Positions 29,699 to 39,919 of a DNA stretch of 64,000 nucleotides are shown in pieces. A model generated the notes under the pieces. It saw nothing but the letters and a program-made list of their open reading frames with translations, was not told the DNA's origin and did not search any database. Position numbers and translations under genes: made by a program. The number at the start of each line of letters is the position of its first letter. The first letter of the stretch is position 1. The stretch is from Anaerolineae bacterium (GTDB lineage Bacteria > Chloroflexota > Anaerolineae > Aggregatilineales > Phototrophicaceae). The DNA lies in NCBI GenBank assembly GCA_022823165.1, contig JAJDXR010000081.1, forward strand, positions 186,001-250,000, given 5' to 3'.

Positions 29699-30925
29699 AT
29701 GCCTGACAATCCAAATGCGGAAATCATCGCCATCGGTACTGAGCTGCTCTTGGGAGAAATCACAGACACCAATTCCGTCTTTCTGGCGCGGCAATTGCGT
29801 GACATCGGCGTGAATGTCTTTTTCATGACCACCGTAGGCGATAATCTGGGTCGAATCAAAGATGCCATTTCCGATGCTCTGGATCGCGCTGAGATCGTCA
29901 TTACCACCGGCGGCTTGGGACCAACGGTGGACGACATGACGCGGCAGGCGGTGGCGGACGCAGTCGGCAGGCCGCTCGAATTCCATCAGTCGCTCTACGA
30001 CACAATCGCTGAGCGATTTCGTGGCTTCGGCTCCAAAATGACCGAGAACAATCGACAGCAAGCCTACCTGCCCGCAGGCGCCATCCTGGTTGAAAACCCG
30101 GTGGGCACCGCGCCGTCATTCATTGTGGAATCGCAGCGGGGCCTTGTGATTAGCGTGCCCGGCGTACCGCGCGAAATGAAATTCCTGATCACGGAGGCAG
30201 TCGTGCCCTACCTGCTCAAACGCTACGAATTGGGCATTATCTTGGCGCGCATCTTGCGCACTGCGGGCATCGGCGAAAGCTCGCTTGATGACCAGATCGG
30301 CGCCGACATTCTAAGCGCGACCAACCCCAGCGTCGGGCTGGCCGCGCATCACGGCAGCGTTGATATCCGCGTCACAGCTAAAGCCGACAGCAAAGCCAAA
30401 GCCATGACCTTGCTCGATGACATGCAGGGCCGGCTGGAAACACGCATAGGCGAGCATATCTTTGGCGTCGACGCCGACCGGCTGGAAGATGTGGTCTGGC
30501 GGCATATTCAGCAGCGTCAACTGCGCGTACATGTGACCGAAGCCGGATTGCCCGGCGTCATCAGCGGCAGCTGGCAAGATGCAGCGCAGCTCCTGACGGC
30601 GGCCGTCTTTGACAATCCGCAGCAAGCCTTTGATTATTATCTGGTTGATGCGGCTGGCGTCTCGCTGCGCGACTTCGCCGTCGATATCGCCGAGCGTATA
30701 CGCTCCCGCGAAAATGTCGCCGCGAGCCTTGTCGTACTGAGTGTCCCCGAGCTGGCTGAAAACGCCGACATTGAGCAGGGCAGCGCGATTGCGATTTCAA
30801 CAGCCACCGATCTGCGCTACCGTGTTTACGGGTTCGGGGCGAAATCGCCGCTGGCGCGCGAGTGGCTGTCGCGCTGGGGATTGGCGAATTTATGGAAGAT
30901 GCTGCGAGAGCCGCCCGACGGCTAA
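29699..30925 (+). CDS. CinA-like protein, MoaB domain intact, C-terminal domain degenerate
   Basis: Residues 1-170 form the COG1058/MoaB-like domain (AEIIAIGTELLLGEITDTNS, TTGGLGPTVDDMTR) and the linker KH-like region follows. In normal CinA the C-terminal domain is a nicotinamide-nucleotide amidase with an ESCTGG motif. Here residues about 275-408 align by position only, with VTEAGLPGVISG at the expected place and no Ser-Cys pair. ADP-ribose pyrophosphatase activity of the first domain remains possible; amidase activity is unlikely. Divergent from the ABC ATPase and convergent with lepA (9-base gap). Confidence 0.85.
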   Translation: MPDNPNAEIIAIGTELLLGEITDTNSVFLARQLRDIGVNVFFMTTVGDNLGRIKDAISDALDRAEIVITTGGLGPTVDDMTRQAVADAVGRPLEFHQSLYDTIAERFRGFGSKMTENNRQQAYLPAGAILVENPVGTAPSFIVESQRGLVISVPGVPREMKFLITEAVVPYLLKRYELGIILARILRTAGIGESSLDDQIGADILSATNPSVGLAAHHGSVDIRVTAKADSKAKAMTLLDDMQGRLETRIGEHIFGVDADRLEDVVWRHIQQRQLRVHVTEAGLPGVISGSWQDAAQLLTAAVFDNPQQAFDYYLVDAAGVSLRDFAVDIAERIRSRENVAASLVVLSVPELAENADIEQGSAIAISTATDLRYRVYGFGAKSPLAREWLSRWGLANLWKMLREPPDG

Positions 30926-30934
30926 GCGACCGCG

Positions 30935-32734
30935 CTATTCATCCAGGCTGAGCAGCGCCATGAATGCTTCCTGGGGCACTTCCACGGATCCAATCATCTT
31001 CATCCGCTTCTTGCCCTTTTTCTGTTTCTCAAGCAATTTTTTCTTGCGCGTTACATCGCCGCCGTAACACTTGGCCAGTACATCTTTGCGCATTGCCTTG
31101 ACGTTCGCGCGCGAGATGACGCGTTTGCCGACGGCCGCTTGCACCGGCACCACGAACATCTGCCGGGGTATCAGCTCCTTGAGCCGGCTCACCAAGCGTT
31201 GCCCGCGATGATAGGCGTCGTCGCGGTGGCAGATCATAGCCAGGGCGTCGACGCGGTCTTCGTTGACCAGCACATCGACTTTGACCAGATCGCCGGCTCG
31301 ATACTCATGAAATTGATAGTCGAGGCTGGCGTAGCCCTGCGTCACGCTTTTGAGCTTGTCGTAAAAGTCGATGATGATCTCCGACAGCGGAATATCGAAG
31401 TGGAGAATCACGCGCGTGGCGTCAAGATACTCGGTAGTGTCGTACACGCCGCGTTTATTGATCGTGAGTTCCATCACCGCGCCGATGTAGGTCTGCGGGA
31501 CGTAGATCTGAATCTTCATCCAGGGCTCGTGGATCTCTTCAATGGCGCTTTCGTCGGGCAAAAGGGCGGGGCTGTCGATTAATTGCGTCGCGCCGTCACG
31601 CTGCAATACGCGGTATTCGACGCTGGGCGCTGTCGCCAGAATATCAAGGTCATATTCGCGTTCCAGACGCTCCTGGATAATCTCCATGTGGAACAGACCC
31701 AGGAAGCCCACGCGGAAGCCGAAATTGAGCGCTTGCGAAGTCTCCGGCTGGTAGGTTACTGAGGCATCGTTAAGCTGCAGTTTTTCCAGCGCGTCGCGGA
31801 GGTCGCCGTAATCTTCATTGTTGGTGGGGTAGATGCCAGCAAAGACCATCGGCTTGGCTTGCTCGTAGCCGGGCAGGGGATGCTGGGCGCCGCCCCGAGC
31901 CAGCGTAACGGTATCACCGACGCGGCACTCGCGCACCGTTTTCAGGCCGGTCGCGATATAGCCGACTTCGCCCGCAGATAAGCAGTCCACAGCCCGCATT
32001 ACCGGGTCAAAGACGCCGATTTCCACTGGTTCAAAGCGCGCGCCTGTGGCGTAGAGTTTGAGCATATCGCGCCGATTAACACTGCCATCGACAATGCGCA
32101 CGTAGGCGATAACGCCCTTGTAGGAGTCATAGTGCGAATCAAATACAAGCGCGCGCAGGCTTTCCTGCGCATTTGTGCTCGGCGGCGGCACCTCCGCAAT
32201 GATGGTCTCGAGCAGGTCGACTACGCCGATGCCGCGCTTGGCTGATATCCGCGGCAAATCGTCGCCGGAGGAACCCAACAATTCTTCCACTTCGCCCGCG
32301 ACGGCGTCGGGCTGCGCCGCCGGCAGGTCGATCTTGTTAATTACGGGAATGATCTCGAGGTCTTGCTCAAGCGCCAGGTAGACGTTTGACAGCGTCTGCG
32401 CCTCGATGCCCTGGCTGGCGTCAACGACCAGGACCGCGCCCTCGCAGGCTTGCAGGGCGCGGCTAACTTCATAGGTAAAATCCACGTGGCCGGGCGTGTC
32501 AATCAAGTTGATCGTGTAGTCCTGCCCGTCGCTCGCGGTGTAAACCATGCGAACGGCGGAGGCCTTGATGGTGACGCCGCGTTCCCGCTCCAGCGCCATG
32601 CTGTCGAGAAGCTGTTCCTGCATGTCGCGCTCGCTTACGGTCTGCGTCAATTCCAGCAGACGGTCAGCCAGCGTACTCTTGCCGTGATCGACATGGGCGA
32701 TAATACAGAAGTTGCGGATTTGCTTGATTGTCAT
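30935..32734 (-). CDS. lepA: Elongation factor 4 (LepA)
   Basis: Ribosome-associated translational GTPase, 599 residues as usual. G1 is [10 protein letters not shown]3 is DTPGHVDF, G4 is NKIDLP, and the C-terminal LepA-specific region includes [20 protein letters not shown]. The ATG at 32734 has only a weak GGCGG upstream. It converges on cinA and is preceded by tlyA, 71 bases upstream. Confidence 0.97.
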   Translation of the reverse strand: MTIKQIRNFCIIAHVDHGKSTLADRLLELTQTVSERDMQEQLLDSMALERERGVTIKASAVRMVYTASDGQDYTINLIDTPGHVDFTYEVSRALQACEGAVLVVDASQGIEAQTLSNVYLALEQDLEIIPVINKIDLPAAQPDAVAGEVEELLGSSGDDLPRISAKRGIGVVDLLETIIAEVPPPSTNAQESLRALVFDSHYDSYKGVIAYVRIVDGSVNRRDMLKLYATGARFEPVEIGVFDPVMRAVDCLSAGEVGYIATGLKTVRECRVGDTVTLARGGAQHPLPGYEQAKPMVFAGIYPTNNEDYGDLRDALEKLQLNDASVTYQPETSQALNFGFRVGFLGLFHMEIIQERLEREYDLDILATAPSVEYRVLQRDGATQLIDSPALLPDESAIEEIHEPWMKIQIYVPQTYIGAVMELTINKRGVYDTTEYLDATRVILHFDIPLSEIIIDFYDKLKSVTQGYASLDYQFHEYRAGDLVKVDVLVNEDRVDALAMICHRDDAYHRGQRLVSRLKELIPRQMFVVPVQAAVGKRVISRANVKAMRKDVLAKCYGGDVTRKKKLLEKQKKGKKRMKMIGSVEVPQEAFMALLSLDE

Positions 32735-32805
32735 CTGGCCGCCAGTATATTCGCTGCAATCATCCCATTATGAATCACGAGATAGACTTGGAGTAGGGCA
32801 AGCTG

Positions 32806-33594
32806 TTACAGCTGGGCAAAGAGCGCTTCGATCTTTCGCCTTACTGCCGGGTTATGCTTGGGGGCTTTGCCCGGCTCCAGCCACAGCAGGTATTCCACAT
32901 TGCCCTTGGCGCCTGTGATGGGCGAGGAGATAACATCCGCGCAGTTCATTTCCAGCGCCTCCGCATAGGCGACGACGTCTCGCAAAGCCCGGCGGCGCAG
33001 CGAGGCGTCGCGAACGATGCCGCCTTTGCCGACTTCGCCTTTGCCAACCTCGAATTGCGGCTTTACCAGCGCGATTATGTCAGCTTCAGCGGCTACCCAG
33101 CGTTTCACCGCCGGCAGAATCAGACGTAGGGAAATGAAGGATACATCAATGACCACCAGCGCCGGGCGCTGCGACAGCGTATTCAGATGGCGCGCGTTGG
33201 TACCCTCCAGGAGCGAAACACGCTCATCCATACGCAGGCGGTAATCGAGGATGCCGCTGCCGACATCAATGGCGTAGACGCGCGCCGCGCCCTGCTGCAG
33301 CAGGCAGTCGGTAAAGCCGCCAGTGCTCGCGCCGACGTCCGCGCAGACTTTGCCGGTCGCCTCGACCGCAAAAGCCGCGAGCGCGGCTTCCAGCTTGAGG
33401 CCGCCACGGCTAACGTAGCGGGGTTTGGACTTAAGCGAAATCTGAGCATCCCCGCGAACCATGCTGCCGGGCTTATCGATCAATCGGCCATCGACCGTGA
33501 CTTCGCCGGCCATAATCAGGGCGGCTGCCTTGCTGCGCGAGCTGACGTGATTGTCATCCACCAGTAATACATCCAGACGCAGCTTGCCAGCCAC
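32806..33594 (-). CDS. tlyA: TlyA-family rRNA 2'-O-methyltransferase
   Basis: A 262-residue protein with an N-terminal S4 RNA-binding domain (LRLDVLLVDDNHVSSRSKAA) and an FtsJ-like SAM domain (DVGASTGGFTDCLLQ, VVIDVSFISL, VKPQFEVGKGEVGKGG). TlyA methylates ribose in 16S and 23S rRNA. It starts at GTG, 2 bases after the stop of the trypsin-like gene, so it is the last gene of that operon. Confidence 0.93.
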   Translation of the reverse strand: MAGKLRLDVLLVDDNHVSSRSKAAALIMAGEVTVDGRLIDKPGSMVRGDAQISLKSKPRYVSRGGLKLEAALAAFAVEATGKVCADVGASTGGFTDCLLQQGAARVYAIDVGSGILDYRLRMDERVSLLEGTNARHLNTLSQRPALVVIDVSFISLRLILPAVKRWVAAEADIIALVKPQFEVGKGEVGKGGIVRDASLRRRALRDVVAYAEALEMNCADVISSPITGAKGNVEYLLWLEPGKAPKHNPAVRRKIEALFAQL

Positions 33595-33596
33595 TG

Positions 33597-35822
33597 TCAG
33601 CCTCGCACCATTTCAATAGTGATGTCCGCGCTAAGCTGGTTCGCGTCAAAGTCAAATACATCCGCGAAGTTGGGAATGTAGCCTTCCGCCTCGATGACCA
33701 CGCTGTAGGGCGTATCAAACGCAAGCGGGCGCGCGAACTGAAACTCCCCGTTGCGATCGGTTGTCGCCAGCGCCACAACTTGTTCCTGCCGCCAGACGAA
33801 TTCGCTGGCGTCATAATCTTCGCTGACCAGGACAATCGTCAGACTGGGAATACCTTGCTGCGTTGCCGCGTCAAGGACTTTGCCCGTGAGAATTGTCCCT
33901 TGAAATTCCGCAAAGCGGTCAATGGGCAACTGGCCAATGCCAACTGCCGCTGATTGCTCAAGCAGCAGCAAATCATTCACTAACAACTTCAACTCATAAT
34001 TCCCGTCGGGCGGATTGGGCAAGAAAAGCGCAAAATCCGAACCGGTTTCTTGCCCCAGCCAAGGCTGTGAGTAGCGGAAAAACTCTTGGTCGTCGACCAG
34101 CCAGCTCGCGGTCCACGGCGTTCCAGCTATAATTCGCTGCCAATCAAATAGCGCAACCAGCGCGGGAATCGCAGACGGATAACTCGTCGCGGCGGAGCCC
34201 AGGCGAGCTTCCGGCAAGGATTCGGCGCTGGTAAATCGCAAATCGCTGAACACGCGCGGCAGCGGCGAACCTTGCTGGCCGGCGACATAGAAGTCGGATG
34301 TAGCCGAGAGAGCGCCTTCAACATACAACTCCAGCCGATACTCGCCCGGGAGCAATCCGCCGGCTGGGTCAACACTGATGACTTTGGAGCCAAAGGCATC
34401 TTCAGACCACATATCACTCGTCCGGGCGAACTCAGTACCGGCGTAGTACCAAATAGTAGACCAGGGCGTGCCGACAGCCATGTTGGCGTGAAGGAAGCGG
34501 GCATAGGCGATATTGCCCAGAGGTACGATAGACCCGTTTCCGATCAGATTGCCGGCCTGATCAAGCGTCCCAAAAACTATGTCGCTGAAATGCGCCCGGT
34601 CTTGGGCTGCGCCGCCGATGATGATCTTCTGGCTGCCGGCGCCGGCGCCATTCACTAGCAGCGTGAATTCGTAGGCGCCGTTGGCCCAGGCCTGCTCTCG
34701 CGCGCCGATATACCATAAGCCGCGTTCGCCGCCACTCCAGCGCACGGGCGGCAAATTAAAGGTCGAATCCGGTACACCATCGCGGGTGATGCGCAATTCG
34801 TAAACCGTCTCGGCCGCAAAGTTGTTGTAATCAAAGAAAAGGTAAAGATTCCGCGTATTAGAGGGCAGCGAGCCAACCACCGTCGACGGCATGTCGCCGC
34901 GAACTGAAGGCGCGATGAATACCCGCGATACATCCGGCGGCGCGCGGCGTGGATCGGAATCAGCCGCAGGAGCCGTCATCTCGACGCGCAGCCCCAGGCG
35001 AGCGCCTCGAATCAAGTGTTCCGCCAAAGCAATTGGGCGAATGGTACTGATAAAGTCGCCGGTAGGTACACAGCGGTCGCTGCTGTTGACCAAGCCATCG
35101 TTATTGGTATCGTTAAGATAGCGGCAGTTGGATGCCGCCGCCGAGCCGGCCAAAGGCGCATTCGTTGGAATGCCAATGAGTTGGCCCGCGGTGTTGTACG
35201 CGCCGCCGCCCGCCATCGCTCCCGGTATTTCAGCGCGAGTTTTGAACCAAGTCCGCGACCCGCTGAGCGGTTCCGCAAGAAATGCGGTCACAGTACCGCG
35301 GGAAAAGGCGACCGCTTCGTTGCCGATATCCGGATACCCGACCACCACCAGGTTGTCGTCTATTGAAACGTCGTTTGAATCACCCAGCTCAACGAAAGGC
35401 AGCACCGGCAGTTCGCCTTGGGCGATCAGCCGGCCGTCAAGTTCGCGAGCAATCCGTATTAAGGCGATATCCAACCCGGCATCCGCGTTTATGATGTCCG
35501 CGCGATATTTAGGTATCGGCGGCTCTTGCAGATCCACGTTGAGCGAGACAAAGAGTGTATCCCCGCTGCACTGCTGGCTCGGCAGGATGCCGTTTGCCTT
35601 GCTGATTATCAACCCGTCCGCGCTGATTAAGGCGCCCGTGCTGACGCAGGTCACGATCAAGTTGTTGCCGTCAATTTCAGCCTGATAGACAAAAACGGTC
35701 GCCCGCATGACTCGCTCCAGGCTCTGCTCGAAACCGCCTTGAGCGAATGACGACCTGAAAGCCAGGAATAAGAGGGGGGCAAAGGCGACGAGCGCCACAA
35801 GCCTGATTACTCGCGTATGCAT
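33597..35822 (-). CDS. Secreted trypsin-fold protein with lost catalytic His and Ser
   Basis: A 741-residue exported protein (signal peptide about 1-28). Residues about 35-225 follow the HtrA/trypsin pattern (STGALISADGLIISKAN, GLDIALIRI, VVVGYPD). The His of NAHV is Asn77 (KANGI), and GNSGG reads GAMAGGG (201-207), so only Asp118 of the triad remains. A DTNNDGLVNSSD segment (about 245) resembles a calcium-binding loop. Several beta-rich domains follow, and the end is a carboxypeptidase-regulatory-like domain (about 655-741). Probably a binding protein. Its ATG shares one base with the upstream stop (TGATG). Confidence 0.8.
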   Translation of the reverse strand: MHTRVIRLVALVAFAPLLFLAFRSSFAQGGFEQSLERVMRATVFVYQAEIDGNNLIVTCVSTGALISADGLIISKANGILPSQQCSGDTLFVSLNVDLQEPPIPKYRADIINADAGLDIALIRIARELDGRLIAQGELPVLPFVELGDSNDVSIDDNLVVVGYPDIGNEAVAFSRGTVTAFLAEPLSGSRTWFKTRAEIPGAMAGGGAYNTAGQLIGIPTNAPLAGSAAASNCRYLNDTNNDGLVNSSDRCVPTGDFISTIRPIALAEHLIRGARLGLRVEMTAPAADSDPRRAPPDVSRVFIAPSVRGDMPSTVVGSLPSNTRNLYLFFDYNNFAAETVYELRITRDGVPDSTFNLPPVRWSGGERGLWYIGAREQAWANGAYEFTLLVNGAGAGSQKIIIGGAAQDRAHFSDIVFGTLDQAGNLIGNGSIVPLGNIAYARFLHANMAVGTPWSTIWYYAGTEFARTSDMWSEDAFGSKVISVDPAGGLLPGEYRLELYVEGALSATSDFYVAGQQGSPLPRVFSDLRFTSAESLPEARLGSAATSYPSAIPALVALFDWQRIIAGTPWTASWLVDDQEFFRYSQPWLGQETGSDFALFLPNPPDGNYELKLLVNDLLLLEQSAAVGIGQLPIDRFAEFQGTILTGKVLDAATQQGIPSLTIVLVSEDYDASEFVWRQEQVVALATTDRNGEFQFARPLAFDTPYSVVIEAEGYIPNFADVFDFDANQLSADITIEMVRG

Positions 35823-36421
35823 CAGAATTCTAGATTATTAATAAAGCGATGAAAGGTTGCCAGCTCGCGTTGATAGATGCTTGACTCGGCGCGGAAGGAT
35901 ACGATAAGCGCTTGTCCGCGCCGGATTGCGAGAATATCCAGGCCGTTGACAATGGATGAGACGCCTTCCAGGAAGGGGCTGGCGTCCCGCGATACAAAGG
36001 TATATGTCATGCTTATGGCTTGCGTATCGTCCGGCAAGAGGAAGGTATCATAACCCAAGACGGAATAATCAATGAAGACTTGAGACCGCTGCAAACTCAA
36101 GTGATCCAGCAGATTGCGTTCAGCGCCGTCAGCGCCGACAGGCAGCGAACGCACCTCTATCGTTGTGTTGAAACCGAGGCGCGACATATCGCGGACTCGA
36201 AAGACAGTCCCCTCCGACTCGTCAAGCAGCCAGCGCGCCGGATAACTGGCTGTAATGCCGGCGGCGTTATTAGTATACACGCTGGTTTGGTTGAGCAGGC
36301 CATCCCGCTGATTAGCCCCAAGCAGCAATCCGCCAAGTATCAGCATATAGCTAAAGGCAATTGACCAGCGCTGGCGCTGTGTGATTTGAACAGCGGGCGA
36401 GCGCCCAGTTTCAAAAGCCAT
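35822..36421 (-). CDS. Membrane-anchored PsbP-like protein of unknown function
   Basis: About 199 residues. One membrane segment lies near 20-36 (FSYMLILGGLLLGA) and is followed by an extracytoplasmic domain (AGITASYPARWLLDESEGTV) that resembles PsbP/LpqN-type folds. The frame extends to 36442; ATG 36421 is preferred because it overlaps the upstream gene less. It is the middle gene of a tightly packed operon. Confidence 0.65.
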   Translation of the reverse strand: MAFETGRSPAVQITQRQRWSIAFSYMLILGGLLLGANQRDGLLNQTSVYTNNAAGITASYPARWLLDESEGTVFRVRDMSRLGFNTTIEVRSLPVGADGAERNLLDHLSLQRSQVFIDYSVLGYDTFLLPDDTQAISMTYTFVSRDASPFLEGVSSIVNGLDILAIRRGQALIVSFRAESSIYQRELATFHRFINNLEF

Positions 36422-37319
36422 CAGATCCGCCCTGGCTACCATAGGCTTCTCGTTCGCGGCGCTCGGAATTTGAGTACAGAAAATAGGCTATGCCAACCGA
36501 CACAGTCATGCTCGCCGCCAGGAATAGCAGGCCGAAAAGCGGGCGATCGCCGCTGCCCGCCTGGCTCAGCGGGCCGCTCAAGAGCCCCGGCAATAGCGCC
36601 TGTATGATCCCGGCCACCAGCATGGCGATCAGCAGATTAAAGGGCAAGACCAGAGGGAAGGCGTCCCCAAAATAGGATTCAATGATACCCAGCGCGATGA
36701 ACAAGCTGGACGCTGTCTGAATCGTGAAGCTGAACAGCGCATAAACAGCCGCCTGGTTCCAGGTCGGCTCCAGGCGCCATACCCAGACCAAAGTCAGATA
36801 AAAGCTGTAGCCTATGGCCGCCGCCAAGGCGTAAGCGACGCCGTCGCTGCGGACGCGCAAAGCCTGCGGGTAGATGAGATAGCGCAGGACCAGGAATCTG
36901 AGCCCAACGTCAATCACACCGGCGGTTAACGTGTAGCCGACTATGCGCTGAAATACAGATTGCAGCGGCAGCCACTGATCGACCACGAAGAAGCCCTCGG
37001 CCAGCGGCAAGCCGATAGCCGACGCGGTCAGCCCGGAAACGACCGCGACGCCGATCAGACGCCGCCGTGGCCGGTCAACGCGGGCTTCCGGCAGTACTGA
37101 CAGCAGCAGCCACAGGAGAACAGGCAGTGATGTCAGCATCAGTGCGGCTATTCGATTGAAGTCAGCATCGCGCGTGGCTGGCAGCGCTTCTCCGCTGAGG
37201 ATGGTGATGCCGCAGACGAGGATAATCGCGGAGACAAGAATGCTGAACCTTCTCCAGACCGGCAGCACGCCATAAGATTCCGCGCCGCTGCTTACATTGA
37301 ATCGGGGAAATTGCGCCAT
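36411..37319 (-). CDS. Polytopic membrane protein resembling PrsW
   Basis: About 302 residues with eight hydrophobic segments. The middle part (GVIDVGLRFLVLRYLIYP, RSDGVAYALAAAIGYSFYL) follows the PrsW/CAAX-like intramembrane protease pattern. Glu-Glu is replaced by Ile-Asp, and the usual Glu-Asn after GxGF is absent, so protease activity is doubtful. The frame opens at TTG 37343, but ATG 37319 with GGGA just upstream is more likely. It leads the operon with the PsbP-like, trypsin-like and tlyA genes. Confidence 0.6.
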   Translation of the reverse strand: MAQFPRFNVSSGAESYGVLPVWRRFSILVSAIILVCGITILSGEALPATRDADFNRIAALMLTSLPVLLWLLLSVLPEARVDRPRRRLIGVAVVSGLTASAIGLPLAEGFFVVDQWLPLQSVFQRIVGYTLTAGVIDVGLRFLVLRYLIYPQALRVRSDGVAYALAAAIGYSFYLTLVWVWRLEPTWNQAAVYALFSFTIQTASSLFIALGIIESYFGDAFPLVLPFNLLIAMLVAGIIQALLPGLLSGPLSQAGSGDRPLFGLLFLAASMTVSVGIAYFLYSNSERREREAYGSQGGSDGF

Positions 37320-37419
37320 CTCTCGTCCCGCGCGCCTAATCAACGGACTGGCTACCGTCTATAATAAAAACTACGCAATCACAAGTTTATTGTACAGTGT
37401 CTGTGGATAAGCGGAAACG

Positions 37420-39126
37420 ATGGTTGGTCGACGGCAGGGACGGCTGGCAAGCCCGTACCGAGTTGTCTTGCAGCGCATGGCTGCAGGATCCCTGACAAAC
37501 TATTGGAAAAGTCTCGCCAACTCGAACCAGGCGCCGCTCGCAACGGCGCTGATCGTTGCGCTCCTGCTCTTGTCCAGCTGTAGATCGAGCTTGGAAGCAC
37601 TGCCATGCGCGCGCGATCAGCGCTGCTTGCGCTACGGATTGTCGGCGGATATTCCCGTGCTGGATCCGCATTATGCCAAAGCGCCAGAAGCGGGAATGAT
37701 CTTCCGGCAACTCTACGATACACTGGTTTACCGCAGCGGCGACACTCATGAATTTCTTCCCGGTCTGGCTACAAATTGGGATCTATCCGCCGATGGCCTG
37801 GTCTATACCTTTGCCCTGCGGCGGGATGTGGTCTTTCATGATGGCAGCCGCTTTGACGCCGCGGCGGTGGGCAGCAATATCGAACGTATTTTTGACCCAA
37901 ACATTCCGCAATCGCTGGCGCGCGAACTCCTGGGCCCTTTGACCCAATACGAAGTTGCCGGCGACTTCACCATCCGCTTGATTCTGGCGTCGCCTTTTCC
38001 CGGCTTGCTGGACGCGCTGGCGCAGCCAACCCTCGGCATCGCCAGCCCGGCGGCGTTGGCGACTCATGGCTTTTTACGCTATCAATTCCACCATGCGGGC
38101 ACTGGACCCTTCCAGTTAGAGAATTATCTGCCGGGCGAGCGGATTGAACTGCGCCGATTCGAGGACTACCGAGTATCCCCGTCAATATACCAACCGCTGG
38201 CCGGCGACGAGATTACCCGCGTCGAATTCGTACTCCAAAGCGCGGCTGATGTCGATGCGCTGCCTGCGCTGCGCGATTCTCTGGACGTACTCGACGACTT
38301 GTCGCCCGTCGATGCGCAGAATCTCGCGGGCAATAGCCGCGTTCAAATTTTGCCGGTGGATATCCCGGGTCTGTCGGTCCAGTTCCTTTTTAACACGGGG
38401 CGCCCGTCCATCGACAAGCGAACGGTCCGCTTGGCTTTGTTGCTGGCGACCAATCGCATCGCCATCAGCGACCAAGTGTATTTTAACTTCTCGCCGGTGG
38501 CTTGGGCGCCGCTATCGACCGCCACAGGCTACTCGCATACCGGCTATGTTGACCAGTTCGCTTATAACCTGAGCGCCGCCCAGGCCTTGTTGGCGGAGGC
38601 CGGTTATAGCGACAGCGACGCCGACGGGCTTGTCGACCGAGATGGCGAGCCGCTGGCGCTATCGGTGGTGGTTCCGCCTTGGGGTGGATTGCCCGCTGTG
38701 GTCTCGCTGCTGCAGCAACAGTGGCAAGCGCTTGGCGTCGCGCTGGAGATTGAGCAGGTCCCCGGCCGCTCGCGATTGCGCAGCTTGATCCAAAGCGGAC
38801 GCTACGACCTCTTACCGGTAGACCAGTATGGCATTGATCCAAATGCTTTGTCCAGCGTGTTTCTGGCGGATTCTTTATATGGCGCCTCCCAATCGCCCAA
38901 TGACGAGCTGGAGACTCTGCTGCTAAGCGCCATGCACGCAACTGACAGCCAGGCGAGGCGAACGCTGGTTTATAATATCCAAGCCACGATCATGGATGAG
39001 CAACTGATTCTACCAATTCGGGAGTACGTTCGGCTCACGGCAGCGCGCGCGGGTCTACGCAATCTTCGTTTTGACGCTTACGGCTTCTACCCGCTGCTGT
39101 TCAACGCGTCACTAGCAGGCAGCTAG
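37420..39126 (+). CDS. ABC solute-binding lipoprotein, family 5 (peptide/nickel type)
   Basis: The 568-residue extracytoplasmic protein has a lipobox LLLLSSC near residue 54 and the SBP_bac_5 pattern (PEAGMIFRQLYDTLVYRSGD, LPGLATNWDLSADGLVYTF, FHDGSRFDAAAV, GTGPFQLENYLPGERIEL). These proteins bind oligopeptides or similar solutes. No permease or ATPase gene adjoins it. ATG 37477 is an alternative start that gives a more compact signal peptide. Confidence 0.88.
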   Translation: MVGRRQGRLASPYRVVLQRMAAGSLTNYWKSLANSNQAPLATALIVALLLLSSCRSSLEALPCARDQRCLRYGLSADIPVLDPHYAKAPEAGMIFRQLYDTLVYRSGDTHEFLPGLATNWDLSADGLVYTFALRRDVVFHDGSRFDAAAVGSNIERIFDPNIPQSLARELLGPLTQYEVAGDFTIRLILASPFPGLLDALAQPTLGIASPAALATHGFLRYQFHHAGTGPFQLENYLPGERIELRRFEDYRVSPSIYQPLAGDEITRVEFVLQSAADVDALPALRDSLDVLDDLSPVDAQNLAGNSRVQILPVDIPGLSVQFLFNTGRPSIDKRTVRLALLLATNRIAISDQVYFNFSPVAWAPLSTATGYSHTGYVDQFAYNLSAAQALLAEAGYSDSDADGLVDRDGEPLALSVVVPPWGGLPAVVSLLQQQWQALGVALEIEQVPGRSRLRSLIQSGRYDLLPVDQYGIDPNALSSVFLADSLYGASQSPNDELETLLLSAMHATDSQARRTLVYNIQATIMDEQLILPIREYVRLTAARAGLRNLRFDAYGFYPLLFNASLAGS

Positions 39127-39130
39127 CGCT

Positions 39131-39919
39131 TCAGCCCGCGCATATCCGGGTGCCGCGAGCCGCGCCACTGACCAGCAAGTCCAGCAAGATGTCCTCAGAG
39201 TCCCCATTTGCAATCACGACCTCCAAGCCCGGCCGCGCTTGTACCAAACCGATCATCTCCGATACCTTCTGCAGCATGCCGCCGGTTACATCAACACCGG
39301 CGGATCCGCCAAGATGGGGCGCGATTCGAGGGAATGTCTCGGGGCTGATTGCGCTTAGGGTTTTGCCATTTTCGTCGATGACGCCATCCACTTCCCCGAG
39401 CAGAATAATCCGGCGCGCGCGCAGCGGCTCCACCAGACCGGCGAATAGCGCTTCAGTGGAAATGATGGCGCCGCCATCCTTGCTATCAAGCGCGATATCG
39501 CCATGCACCAGCGGTATCATTTGCTGTTCCAGCGCCAGCGTCAGCGGCTTGACATGGAGGGAATGCAGACGGCGGCCACGGCTAATTAGCATGGAAGACG
39601 GCTGAAAGCGCATGGCGGGCAAGCCGGCCGCCAGGAGCTCGCCCAAAATCAATTGACTTAGCTCCGTAGCAACCGCGCCGACTTTGGCGAATCCCAGCCG
39701 ATCAGCAGCGGAATAGACGCCCTTGGCCGTATCATGCTGTTCCGCTTCAAAGTGGCCGAATGACCCGCTTCCATGGCCGATTACCAAGGGGGCTTCGGGA
39801 AGCGCCGCGCGCAGCTCAACGAGTTGCCGCGCGATATTTCGCACGGTGGCGCGGCGGAATGTTCGGGCCTGTCGTTTATCCGTTACCAGCGAGCCGCCGA
39901 GTTTAATCAGAATTGTCAT
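39131..39919 (-). CDS. Isopentenyl phosphate kinase
   Basis: It phosphorylates isopentenyl phosphate to IPP, the last step of the alternative mevalonate pathway. The 262-residue amino-acid-kinase fold has KLGGSLVTDK at the start, GHGSGSFGH with the catalytic His56, and VDVTGGMLQKV near the C-terminus. It overlaps mevalonate kinase by 4 bases (ATGA). With the phosphomevalonate-type decarboxylase nearby, the set matches the Roseiflexus route. Confidence 0.9.
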   Translation of the reverse strand: MTILIKLGGSLVTDKRQARTFRRATVRNIARQLVELRAALPEAPLVIGHGSGSFGHFEAEQHDTAKGVYSAADRLGFAKVGAVATELSQLILGELLAAGLPAMRFQPSSMLISRGRRLHSLHVKPLTLALEQQMIPLVHGDIALDSKDGGAIISTEALFAGLVEPLRARRIILLGEVDGVIDENGKTLSAISPETFPRIAPHLGGSAGVDVTGGMLQKVSEMIGLVQARPGLEVVIANGDSEDILLDLLVSGAARGTRICAG

